Shown here: piece after piece, positions 1 through 8,994 of the stretch
Layout: every line of letters begins with the position of its first letter
Position numbering within the stretch: the stretch's first letter is position 1
DNA from: JAEZDC01 sp036676415
GTDB lineage: Bacteria; Bacteroidota; Bacteroidia; Chitinophagales; Chitinophagaceae
Reading direction: 5' to 3'
Assembly (NCBI GenBank): GCA_036676415.1
Contig: JAKFCX010000047.1
Span: forward strand, 52,290 to 116,289
DNA: 64,000 nt
Program-made: the position numbers and the translations under genes
Notes under the pieces: generated by a model
What the model was told of the DNA's origin: nothing
Seen by the model: only the letters and a program-made list of their open reading frames with translations
Database searches by the model: none

Positions 1-929
1 CTGTTGTACTGTTGTTTCAGTTTGTCAGAAGGTTCAAAAAACACATCACCATTTGTATCCTGCCACAATGTACCAACACCTGTTCCTACTCTTCTCAATC
101 TTAAGAAAACTTCAGGTTCAGTTGTAGTGGCTGCAGCATCAGTCCAGATACCTGTAAAGGTTGCACCAGTAGCTAAAGTTTTACCAGATAAAGTGATCGC
201 ATCTGATGCAGCAGTAGAAGCAGCAGCCCAATCTCTTTTGTATAATGCAACTCTTGCTTGTAAACCAGCAACAAAAGCTTTGCTTATTCTAATAGCACCA
301 TAGTTAGGCGTTACCTGTGGAGCATTAGGTAAGCTGCTAGATCTTGCACTTGCTAAATCAGCCTCAATACCAGTTAAAGCTTGTGCTACCGTTCCTCTTG
401 TAGGTTTTTCAACAGGCGTTAAAACAGTGTTTACATATGTTATACCTAACCCCGCTGGAACATATCCTACTGGACCGAAACGCTGCAGTAATTCGAAATG
501 TGCAGCTGCTCTTAATGCTGTCGCTTCAGCAATTAACTGCTCTTTTCTCGTTTGTTCAGTCGCATCAAATGCTATAACTCCACCGGCAGCCTGTAGCACT
601 TTATTAGCTCGGTTAATCATTTGGTAAAATCCAAAGAAATTAAAGGATTCAGTTCCGCTTGAATATTGCCATTTAAATTCGAACTGCCCCTGACCACGAT
701 TTTCGTTAGACAACTTTACTTCGTCAGATAAAATTGCGTTGTTATACATTGTATTTTCACCACCCCAAGCCTGATAAATCCCTAAAACCCCCTGCTCAAG
801 ATCTGTAACTGATTTAAAAGTAATAGACTCCTCAAATATGTTTGTCGGAATGATCTCTAATTGCTTTTTACAACCAACCACAGACGCTGCTAAAAGCAGG
901 CTGAATAATGATATTTTGATTGTTTTCAT
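1..929 (-). CDS. RagB/SusD family nutrient-binding outer membrane lipoprotein (partial, 3' end outside window)
   Basis: The reading frame is open from ATG at 929 to the left window edge, giving 309 codons of an estimated 450-550. The start MKTIKISLFSLLLAASVVGC is a lipoprotein signal with Cys20 as the lipidation site. After it come helical segments typical of SusD proteins, for example 'VLGIYQAWGG', 'NRANKVLQAA' and 'AEATALRAAAHFELLQRFG', which resemble the TPR-like scaffold and the 'ARFLRALxYF' region of the family. SusD proteins sit on the cell surface as a lid over their SusC channel. The gene starts 19 bp after the SusC stop at 949, so the two are co-transcribed. The substrate cannot be told: no glycosidase or peptidase is adjacent on the visible side. 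Confidence 0.93.
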   Translation of the reverse strand, partial: MKTIKISLFSLLLAASVVGCKKQLEIIPTNIFEESITFKSVTDLEQGVLGIYQAWGGENTMYNNAILSDEVKLSNENRGQGQFEFKWQYSSGTESFNFFGFYQMINRANKVLQAAGGVIAFDATEQTRKEQLIAEATALRAAAHFELLQRFGPVGYVPAGLGITYVNTVLTPVEKPTRGTVAQALTGIEADLASARSSSLPNAPQVTPNYGAIRISKAFVAGLQARVALYKRDWAAASTAASDAITLSGKTLATGATFTGIWTDAAATTTEPEVFLRLRRVGTGVGTLWQDTNGDVFFEPSDKLKQQYN

Positions 930-948
930 GTTTCTTTTGTTGGTTTAA

Positions 949-3900
949 TTAAAATGATACGTCGATACCTAAAGTATAAATGCGAGGAATAGGATATTCG
1001 TAAGCAGCGATGTTGTTGTCATCTTCCGGATCGAAACCTGTCCACTTAGTCCAGGTATAAAGATTCTGAGCCTGTCCATAAACTCTTACACTGCTGATGA
1101 ACTTCTGCTTGCCTAAGATAGAAGCAGGAAGGGTATAAGAAGCTTGTAAGTTTCTGAATCGCAAGAATGATGCATCCTGTATATCTTTCGAAGTAAATTG
1201 ACGCTGCGTTACCGGAGACTGGATATCAGTAACCTGGCCCGGAGCCGTCCACATATTCAGCATTTCCCTTCTTAGGTTGAAGCCTTGTAAAGCAAACGCG
1301 TGATTTAACTGGAAGAAGTCCTGGTTGTTAAACCTGCTGAAGCCTTGCTGGAAAGTAAAGAATGCGGCCAGTTCAAATCCTTTGATACGAACAGATGTAT
1401 TAAAACCACCAATAAATGGAGCATTAAAAGTTCCGAAATCTGCTACCGCATCTTCATCGCTGAACGTAGAAGTTAACTTACCATCTTTTGTATAATATAA
1501 AGGATTACCTGTAGCAGCATCAACGCCACCCCATCTTACCACATAGTGAGAACCTAAAGGTAAACCTACACGGATAATAGACGTTCCTTGTTCAAACTCA
1601 CGCTCAGTTCCTAGACTAAGAATTTCATTATCATTGTATGCGAGGTTTGCCCCAATGTTCCAAGTTAATGTGCGATTACGAATCACATCATAATTTAATG
1701 CTAATTCCACCCCACGGTTTCTCATTTGTCCACCATTAAGCTGTTGAGGCTGATACCCTGTTTGCAAAGAAGGGTTTAAAAGAATGAAGAGACCTTTTGT
1801 TACTTTATTATACACATCCAACTGGCCAGTCAATCTTTCCCTGAAAAAACCAAAGTCTAAACCCACATTCGTTTGAGTAGTATACTCCCAGTCCAAATCT
1901 GCATTTCCGGGACTAGCTGGTAGTAATGTTGGCAATCCTGCATAACTACTGTTAACATAAGTTGGATAATAAGCACCCGCAGCTATAGGGAATCCACCCG
2001 CATTAGCTGAATTACCCCAGCTTGCTCTTACTCTTAAAGTAGATACTTTGTTCCAGTTATTACTGAAATTTTCTTTTAATACATTCCAGTTAGCACCTAC
2101 TGAATAGAAAAACTGCCCCCTATTCTTTTCTGGCAATAATGATGACTGATCATTTCTGACAGTTAAGTCAACTGTATATTTTTCATTATATGTATACTTA
2201 GCCAATCCAAAAATGGAAAATAGCGTAGTTTTACCATTTCCTCCTGTGAAGGTTGGTATTAATTGATTATTTATTGAACCTGCCGTTAAAGATGAAGGGC
2301 TTGCAGGAAGTTTATCATTTAATCCAAAACCAGTAAAACCGAAATTTTTATTACGGTCTTCAATGTATTCGGTATTCAAGTTTACATCAATATTGTGCTT
2401 CTGGGAAAAAGTATTTTTGTAACCAATGAATGCACGTGAATTATGAACAAAACGTCTTGCCATCGATTCAGTATAAGAACCTCTTGCCAATGTAGTATCA
2501 TTTGGTGCCGTTGAAGGGGGGCCTACCGGGAATGCAGATACAAATGCTGTATGCGTTCTTGGTTTAGTTACTGTAACTGCATTTGTTTCGCGAAAATCTA
2601 AACCTATCTGTGCACCAGCATAAATGTTCTCCGTTATTGCATAGGTAAAGTTCAAACCTAAATTACCTTTTAACTGGTTGTTATTTACATCACGATCAAA
2701 AATTCTGGCGTAAGCGTTAGGACCAACTTTACCACCACCCACATTAATGTTACCAAAATACCTATTAGGAGTAGTTGTGTATAAACTTTGGTAAGGTAAT
2801 GCCAAATAAACAGCAGCAAATGGATTCGCTAATGTAACTGAGTTCTCAGACTCAATAAAGTTTCTTGTTGTATAACCTAATCCTGATGTAAGTGCCATAG
2901 TTAGCTTACCGCTGTTATGATTTAAATTTAAACGAAAAGTTTTTCTGTTCAAATCCGATCTTAAAGCGATACCTTCTTCATCATACATACCTACAGAAGC
3001 AAAGTATTGTGTGTTTTGGCTACCACCGCTGATATTAAGGTCGTGGCTAGTGAAAACACCGGTACGGAAGAAAACATCTTTCCAGTTAGTGTTAATGCTA
3101 CGAACACTATCCAAGTTTCTATCTCTTTGAGCTTGCTGAGCTGGAGTAGCTGCAGCATAACTTGGATTCAATCTTGAATTATCCCATCCTGGAAAACCGG
3201 CGGCAAGGTTTGGACCAGTAGGATTTCCAGCAGCAGTATTTTGCTGTAAACTGAAAGCTCCGAGTTTTTCCTGCCACTGTAGTAATTCAGCAGAGTTCAT
3301 CATTTCAAATTGCTGTGTACCGGTAGTAGTTGTACCAACCTGGCCACGGTATGATAGAACCGTACGACCCGCTTTACCTCTCTTAGTAGTGGCAACAATT
3401 ACACCGTTTGCTCCACGACTTCCATATAGAGCATTTGCTTGTGCATCTTTCAATACATCCACACTTTCAAAGTCATTTGGATTAATGCTTTGAAAAACTC
3501 CAGACTCAACAGGAATACCATCAATTACATACAACGGACCACTTCCACCACTAATTGAAGTAGCACCTCTTAACTGAACTCTTGCAGAGGCACCTGGCTG
3601 ACCTGATCCTGCAGTGACTAATAAACCTGGCACTCTACCCTGTAGAATCTGATCGAAGGAAGCCATAGGAACCGTTTCAATGGCCTTTCTATCAACTTTA
3701 GCAGCAGCTCCAGAGTAAGTAGAACGTTTTGTACGTCCATAACCGGTAACTACTACACCTTCCAAATCTGAGGAAGGAACCAAACTAACATCAACGGTTG
3801 TTGATGTTGCCGTGATAGGGGCAGAAAAATCTGCGAAACCTACATAACTCACTGTCAGTGACCGTGCAGTAGCAGGAACATTGATAGAAAAACTTCCGTC

Positions 3901-4065
3901 TGCCGCGGTAGCTGTTCTAATGTTGCTATTTGGTACGGAAACTGTTGCTCCTGATAGTGGAGCTCCCTTGTCATCTGTAACCTTTCCGGTTATCGTTCTT
4001 GTTTGTGCCCATAACTGGGTGGCGGTCAAGGCCATGCACAAAACAAGCAGGACTAGTTTTCTCAT
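949..4065 (-). CDS. SusC/RagA family TonB-linked outer membrane protein
   Basis: A 1038-aa TonB-dependent transporter of the SusC type. A signal peptide (about 1-20, ending 'TQLWA') is followed by a carboxypeptidase-regulatory-like beta-sandwich (about 23-95), the TonB-box-like 'VVVTGYG' at 104-110, and a plug domain (about 115-232) with the SusC signatures 'YVIDGIPV' at 179-186 and 'ALYGSRGANGVI' at 212-223. The rest is beta-barrel, ending with an aromatic-rich last strand (YTLGIDVSF). It imports a bound ligand across the outer membrane using the proton motive force, with the SusD at 1-929 as partner. Downstream of the other SusCD pair but separated from it by a terminator, so probably its own transcription unit. 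Substrate unknown. Confidence 0.95.
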   Translation of the reverse strand: MRKLVLLVLCMALTATQLWAQTRTITGKVTDDKGAPLSGATVSVPNSNIRTATAADGSFSINVPATARSLTVSYVGFADFSAPITATSTTVDVSLVPSSDLEGVVVTGYGRTKRSTYSGAAAKVDRKAIETVPMASFDQILQGRVPGLLVTAGSGQPGASARVQLRGATSISGGSGPLYVIDGIPVESGVFQSINPNDFESVDVLKDAQANALYGSRGANGVIVATTKRGKAGRTVLSYRGQVGTTTTGTQQFEMMNSAELLQWQEKLGAFSLQQNTAAGNPTGPNLAAGFPGWDNSRLNPSYAAATPAQQAQRDRNLDSVRSINTNWKDVFFRTGVFTSHDLNISGGSQNTQYFASVGMYDEEGIALRSDLNRKTFRLNLNHNSGKLTMALTSGLGYTTRNFIESENSVTLANPFAAVYLALPYQSLYTTTPNRYFGNINVGGGKVGPNAYARIFDRDVNNNQLKGNLGLNFTYAITENIYAGAQIGLDFRETNAVTVTKPRTHTAFVSAFPVGPPSTAPNDTTLARGSYTESMARRFVHNSRAFIGYKNTFSQKHNIDVNLNTEYIEDRNKNFGFTGFGLNDKLPASPSSLTAGSINNQLIPTFTGGNGKTTLFSIFGLAKYTYNEKYTVDLTVRNDQSSLLPEKNRGQFFYSVGANWNVLKENFSNNWNKVSTLRVRASWGNSANAGGFPIAAGAYYPTYVNSSYAGLPTLLPASPGNADLDWEYTTQTNVGLDFGFFRERLTGQLDVYNKVTKGLFILLNPSLQTGYQPQQLNGGQMRNRGVELALNYDVIRNRTLTWNIGANLAYNDNEILSLGTEREFEQGTSIIRVGLPLGSHYVVRWGGVDAATGNPLYYTKDGKLTSTFSDEDAVADFGTFNAPFIGGFNTSVRIKGFELAAFFTFQQGFSRFNNQDFFQLNHAFALQGFNLRREMLNMWTAPGQVTDIQSPVTQRQFTSKDIQDASFLRFRNLQASYTLPASILGKQKFISSVRVYGQAQNLYTWTKWTGFDPEDDNNIAAYEYPIPRIYTLGIDVSF

Positions 4066-4197
4066 AAAGTCTCTAAGTTTTTAATTTAAGTGTGCAATAT
4101 TAACAGAAAAGTAAACTCATTTGACATCTCGTTAAGAAATATTGCTGCATTAAAATGTAACCAAACTGTCATTTTGCCGTTTACTGACGGTTTATTA

Positions 4198-4230
4198 CAC
4201 AAAAAAGGCTGCCCTTCCGGGGCAGCCTTT
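4198..4230 (-). terminator. Intrinsic terminator after the second susD
   Basis: An 11-bp perfect stem (4204-4214 with 4220-4230, 5-nt loop) is followed on the minus strand by a T-run (4201-4206 as A on the plus strand). It lies 20 bp after the stop of the SusD gene at 4251 and separates the two SusCD units. Confidence 0.85.
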
Positions 4231-4250
4231 AAAACATAACTGTTTTGTGC

Positions 4251-5711
4251 TTAGTTGTCTGTCATTAACTTATTCAATGATAACTCATCAGATGAAATTG
4301 GCCAGATATAACCAGCACCTGTAGGTGTTACAGCAGGAGCTGAACCTTTCGCAGGAATGGTTTGCAATAAACGCATCAGGTCATTATTTCTTAACCCTTC
4401 ACCAAGAAATTCAATTTGTCTTTCCAGCAAAATAGCATCAATTAATGATTGCTGTGTTGCTGCAGCTATTGTTACAGCAGGATCAGATCTTTTACGAACG
4501 GCATTTACTAAAGCCAATGCTCTTGCATCTACACCTGCATTTGTTCTAGCTAATGCTTCTGCAAGGTTCAGCATGACTTCAGAATAACGGATCACAGGAA
4601 CATAATCAGTATAAGGACTTGGCGTTTTATATTTAGCCAAGAATACTTTTGCTCCATTGGTTAAAGTCAAGGCTGTTCTTCTTGCATCCGCTGCAGTCCA
4701 GTTGGTATTTCCAAGAATTCCTGCTGGATTTAATCTATACTCTGCAGAACCGGGTGCACTTCCATTCTGGTAAAAATAAAAGGCAAGCTGATTTTGAGTT
4801 CCAGGAAAATCACCAGCCGTAGTTGTCATAGGCATCGAAAGGATCGATTCGGTTGTAGTATAGCTAGAGAATACGTTCGCAATATTAGACTGCAAAGCAT
4901 GAGGCACACCTGTTGCTGCAGTAAATGGCGCTGCTGCAGAGACTATTTTGTTGGCCTCAGTTATAACTTTAGCATAGTCTCCTATACTTAAGTAAACTCT
5001 TGTTTTTAAGGCAATTGCTGTATTTCTGTGTGCACGAGTGGTTCGAAGCGTTGCCTGTGTAGCACCATAATCTAAAGGGAGGTTAGCTTCTGCAAAATCA
5101 AGATCAGCAATAATTTGAGCATATACTTCAGCTACACTACTTCTAACAAGGTCAGAAAATCCAGGAGTGTTAATACCTTTCAATCGAAGTGGTAACCCAG
5201 GTTTATTTCCATTGCCGTCTGCATAAGGCCTCGCATAATATTGCAGCAAGCTATAATAGCTAAGAGCTCGTATAAATCTAGCTTCGCCTAAGTAATTATT
5301 AGATAATGTACCCCCGACTACTGCTGTTCCTTTTGCAGCCATCCCATCAATAAATAAATTGGCAGAATTAATAGTAAAATAAGCTTGCGACCAGAGGTTT
5401 TTAACTGAGTTTTGAGATGTGTTGGTTGCATTCAATCCCCAAACGTCAAAACCGGTAACAAGATTACTTGTTTCGTTAAGGAAATTCTCGCCCCTTATGT
5501 CTCCATAAACTACATATCGCCCACCATAAAAGTTACCGTTTTTGAATGCTGCATACATGCCGCGAACCTGGTTCAATACTCTTTCAGGGGTAGCAAAGGA
5601 TACTTCCGCTGCAACTGTAGCCTCTGGTAATGGCTCAAGTAATTCTCTTTTGCAAGAGAGCAGTGAAACGCCCATTCCCAGGCATAAAATATATTTCGAA
5701 ATTTGTTTCAT
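4251..5711 (-). CDS. RagB/SusD family nutrient-binding outer membrane lipoprotein
   Basis: A 486-aa SusD homologue. The start MKQISKYILCLGMGVSLLSC is a lipoprotein signal with Cys20 modified. Family-like stretches are 'GEARFIRALSYYSLLQYYARPYA' (about 143-165; the usual 'AxFLRAxxYFxLVxxYG' helix) and the C-terminal 'VNAVRKRS', 'LLERQIEFLGEGLRNNDLMR' region that closes most SusD proteins. It begins 23 bp after the SusC stop at 5735, so it is the surface lid of that channel. The two SusDs of this window do not look closely similar by eye, suggesting different ligands. Confidence 0.94.
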   Translation of the reverse strand: MKQISKYILCLGMGVSLLSCKRELLEPLPEATVAAEVSFATPERVLNQVRGMYAAFKNGNFYGGRYVVYGDIRGENFLNETSNLVTGFDVWGLNATNTSQNSVKNLWSQAYFTINSANLFIDGMAAKGTAVVGGTLSNNYLGEARFIRALSYYSLLQYYARPYADGNGNKPGLPLRLKGINTPGFSDLVRSSVAEVYAQIIADLDFAEANLPLDYGATQATLRTTRAHRNTAIALKTRVYLSIGDYAKVITEANKIVSAAAPFTAATGVPHALQSNIANVFSSYTTTESILSMPMTTTAGDFPGTQNQLAFYFYQNGSAPGSAEYRLNPAGILGNTNWTAADARRTALTLTNGAKVFLAKYKTPSPYTDYVPVIRYSEVMLNLAEALARTNAGVDARALALVNAVRKRSDPAVTIAAATQQSLIDAILLERQIEFLGEGLRNNDLMRLLQTIPAKGSAPAVTPTGAGYIWPISSDELSLNKLMTDN

Positions 5712-5734
5712 TTTCTTTGATTTTAAATTGAATA

Positions 5735-8700
5735 TTAGAAGCCAAGGTTTAATCCAACAGTGAATGTTCTGGCATTCGGCACTGTATTTCTGTCAATACC
5801 CTGGTTAGTATTACCATTACCATTAGAGGATACCTCAGGGTCTGGTCCTGGGTAGTCTGTAATAATAGCAAGGTTCTGACCGCTAACATATACTCTTGCA
5901 CTTCTGATGCCTGCCCTGTCAAGTAGTGACTTAGGAATCGCATAACCGATAGAAAGATTCTTCAGCTTTACGAAATCACCCTTGAACACATTGTAGGACA
6001 TTGGTAAAGCTGAACCGTTCGATAAGTTGTCATTATAAACTGGTCTCGGAACTGTTGTAATATCACCTGGTTTCTTCCATGCAGTTAATACATCTATATG
6101 ATTATTCCAGAAACGCTGATCATGTAAACCCGCATTTGTACCATAGTATACAGAGAAACCTAACTGATATGTCAACAATGCATTCAATTCAAATCCTTTG
6201 TAACGGAAAGTATTATCCCATCCACCAAACTGCCTTGGAAGAACATTCGCAAACATTACCGCATCAGCCGCCTGGGTAATTGACCTTGCAGTACCATTCG
6301 GATTATTATACCGTGTTCCATCAGTGTTGGTCCAGTTGAACTGGCCTGTCGGTGGTGCGAACTGATAAAGTATTTGCTGACCAGCCTGGTTCAATAGTAT
6401 TCTTCTGCCTGTGGCTGGATCTACACCACCATTTCTAACTACCCAAAGATAACCTGGTGAATAACCAACTGCAGTACGGCTCACTGTTTCCAGACCTGAG
6501 GTCGCAGTTAAGATTTCATTCAAACCTGGAGCAAGAGACGTTACCTCTGACTTGTTTGTAGTAAGATTGAATGTCGATGTCCAGCTAAAATCTTTGAATT
6601 GTATAGGAGTGGCACTAATCTGGAACTCAATTCCTTTGTTGAACATGGTGCCTACGTTAAGAGGGATTGCATTAGGCAACCCGGCAGAAGGCGATTGAGG
6701 TACAAACAAAATCAGGTCTGATATATCATTATTATAATAAGCCATATCAACCTGTATCCTGTTCTTTAACATGCCAAAACTTACACCAAAATCTGTTTTG
6801 TAACTGATTTCCCATGTAAGGTCTGGATTACCGGCCTGGTTGAATGATAGAGTTGGATTTCCTCCATATAAGCTAGATCCGTAAAGGGATAGTGATGGAA
6901 AATCACCAATACCTAAGAAGTTACCTACTTTACCATAACTACCTCTTAGCCTGAAGTTTGTAAATAATCTATCCAATTTGGCCTGTTGCCAGAATTTTTC
7001 TTGTGCAATTTCCCATCCAAGAGAAGCTCCCCAAAATACTTCGGCCTTATCAGCAAAAGCAGAATATTCATCCTGCCTAACATTCGCACTTAGATAATAC
7101 TTTTTATTATAGTCATAATTCAAGCGACCAAACATTGATAACAAATAATTTTCTCCGGAGCCCATTCCGGTTGGATTATTTGTTACATAACCAGCCTGAA
7201 CTGATGTAGCCGCAGGGTCAGAAAGCGTTTGGCGGTTAATTCCGTATCCTTTAAATGTACGCCTGTCCTGCTCATTACCGATCAACAAGCCAAAGTTATG
7301 TTGATTCCGAAAGCTATAATCTGCCTGTATGGTATTAGACCAAGTCCATCTTTTATTCTCACCATAGTTTACAAATGCTTGTCCGCCTGCGGCGAAACCA
7401 TCACCGTGAATAGGATTCCAGAAGATATCATTATCGGCGAATATGTAATCAATGCCGTATAGAGATTTCAGAGTTAACCAGCTAAATGGCTTAGCCTGGA
7501 TATAAGCACTTGTTTGAATGTGCTGAATTTCATTATTAGAACGATTGAGGTCAAACAAAACCTGTGGGTTTGAAAAACCAACCTGTGCTACAGAATTTGC
7601 TCCTGTACCAATCGTTCCGTTGGCAGCAATATTGTATGTGCCATCATTTTTGTAAACACCAACATTGGGAGCATTTACTAAAACAAGACGGCCAACACCT
7701 GCTGTAGAGAATCCTTCACCAGGTAAAGATCCAGAGCTTGAAGCAGCTAAGTTCTTTTCATTAGAATAAGATATTTTACCACCAACAGACAATACTTTAT
7801 TGAACCTGCTGTCGATGTTGAATAAAACGTTTGTACGCTTAAATTCATTTTTCCTGATGAAACCTTCCTGGTCTGTATAACCTACAGAAAAATAGTAAGT
7901 GGTATTATCATTACCACCAGACACATTCACATTATGGTTGTGTGAAAATCCTGTGCGATAAACAACATCAGCCCAGTTTGTATTCACCGGCTGACCATCA
8001 GGACCATTCATCATAGCAAACTTGGTATAACCAGCACCTGCAGGATTAGTAGTATTGAGATTCTGGTTGTTTGTAGCAGCCATGTTCTTGTAATCAGTGT
8101 ACTGCTGAGCATTTAACACTTCAGGCATTCTGAAAACAGAAGTCCAGCTAACAGAACCATTATAGCTAACCTTTGCAGGGCCTGAACGGCCTTTCTTGGT
8201 AGTAATGAACACAACACCATTAGCAGCACGGCTACCATAGATAGCTGTTGCAGCTGCATCTTTTGCGATGTCGATATTCTCAATGTCGTTAGGGTTGATG
8301 CTTGCCAATACGTTACCGGCAGCATTCGTGCTACTTACATCTCCTGTAAATGATGGAACACCATCAACAATGATCAAAGGATATGAGCTGAGAGAAATAG
8401 AGTTGGTACCCCTGATACGAAATACCGGAGGTGCATTCAATACACCATTTGGAACAGTGATCTGCACACCTGTTGCTCTACCAGCCAAAGCCTGGTCGAA
8501 ACTCTGTACAGGCTTGTCAGCCACAGCAGCCCCTTTTACAGTGGCAACACTTGCTGTTACATCTTTTCTTCGCTGTGTACCATAACCAACTACCACTACC
8601 TCTGTAAGCGAAGCATCTTCCGCTTTAAGATTAATGGTAACATCTACTGTTGAGGCATCAGCAACGGACACTTCCTGCAGGGAAAACCCTACATAAGAGA

Positions 8701-8923
8701 ATTGGAGTGAACGTACTTTACTTGTGATTTCGATAGCGAAATTGCCATCTTTGTCTGTTGCAACCTTACGGTTGGTTCCAACCGCCGAAACGGTTACTCC
8801 TGATAATGGGAGGCCTTTTTCATCTGTAACCTTCCCCTTTACAGTTCGGTTACTTTGTGCTGCGAGTTGCCCACATAGCAGGACAATCGCTGCAAGCAGC
8901 GTAAAAAGTTTTCTCATGTGCAT
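5735..8923 (-). CDS. SusC/RagA family TonB-linked outer membrane protein
   Basis: A 1062-aa SusC-type transporter. Signal peptide about 1-22 (ending 'GQLAAQ'), carboxypeptidase-regulatory-like domain about 26-100, TonB-box-like 'VVVVGYGTQRR' at 109-119, plug with 'IIVDGVP' at 184-190 and 'AIYGSRAANGVV' at 227-238, then the barrel ending 'TVGLNLGF'. The start could also be Met3 (8917); nothing in the sequence decides. Upstream, a weak Bacteroidota-type promoter can be drawn on the minus strand (TTTG at 8967-8964, 20 bp, then TAGTTTTC at 8943-8936), giving a very short leader; I regard it as uncertain. Paired with the SusD at 4251. No sigma/anti-sigma pair or carbohydrate enzymes are next to it. 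Confidence 0.95.
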   Translation of the reverse strand: MHMRKLFTLLAAIVLLCGQLAAQSNRTVKGKVTDEKGLPLSGVTVSAVGTNRKVATDKDGNFAIEITSKVRSLQFSYVGFSLQEVSVADASTVDVTINLKAEDASLTEVVVVGYGTQRRKDVTASVATVKGAAVADKPVQSFDQALAGRATGVQITVPNGVLNAPPVFRIRGTNSISLSSYPLIIVDGVPSFTGDVSSTNAAGNVLASINPNDIENIDIAKDAAATAIYGSRAANGVVFITTKKGRSGPAKVSYNGSVSWTSVFRMPEVLNAQQYTDYKNMAATNNQNLNTTNPAGAGYTKFAMMNGPDGQPVNTNWADVVYRTGFSHNHNVNVSGGNDNTTYYFSVGYTDQEGFIRKNEFKRTNVLFNIDSRFNKVLSVGGKISYSNEKNLAASSSGSLPGEGFSTAGVGRLVLVNAPNVGVYKNDGTYNIAANGTIGTGANSVAQVGFSNPQVLFDLNRSNNEIQHIQTSAYIQAKPFSWLTLKSLYGIDYIFADNDIFWNPIHGDGFAAGGQAFVNYGENKRWTWSNTIQADYSFRNQHNFGLLIGNEQDRRTFKGYGINRQTLSDPAATSVQAGYVTNNPTGMGSGENYLLSMFGRLNYDYNKKYYLSANVRQDEYSAFADKAEVFWGASLGWEIAQEKFWQQAKLDRLFTNFRLRGSYGKVGNFLGIGDFPSLSLYGSSLYGGNPTLSFNQAGNPDLTWEISYKTDFGVSFGMLKNRIQVDMAYYNNDISDLILFVPQSPSAGLPNAIPLNVGTMFNKGIEFQISATPIQFKDFSWTSTFNLTTNKSEVTSLAPGLNEILTATSGLETVSRTAVGYSPGYLWVVRNGGVDPATGRRILLNQAGQQILYQFAPPTGQFNWTNTDGTRYNNPNGTARSITQAADAVMFANVLPRQFGGWDNTFRYKGFELNALLTYQLGFSVYYGTNAGLHDQRFWNNHIDVLTAWKKPGDITTVPRPVYNDNLSNGSALPMSYNVFKGDFVKLKNLSIGYAIPKSLLDRAGIRSARVYVSGQNLAIITDYPGPDPEVSSNGNGNTNQGIDRNTVPNARTFTVGLNLGF

Positions 8924-8994
8924 TTAAGTTTAAGTGAAAACTAAGATAGGCAACATGAAAACACAAAACGCTGTTTCTGTTAAAAAAATTTTAA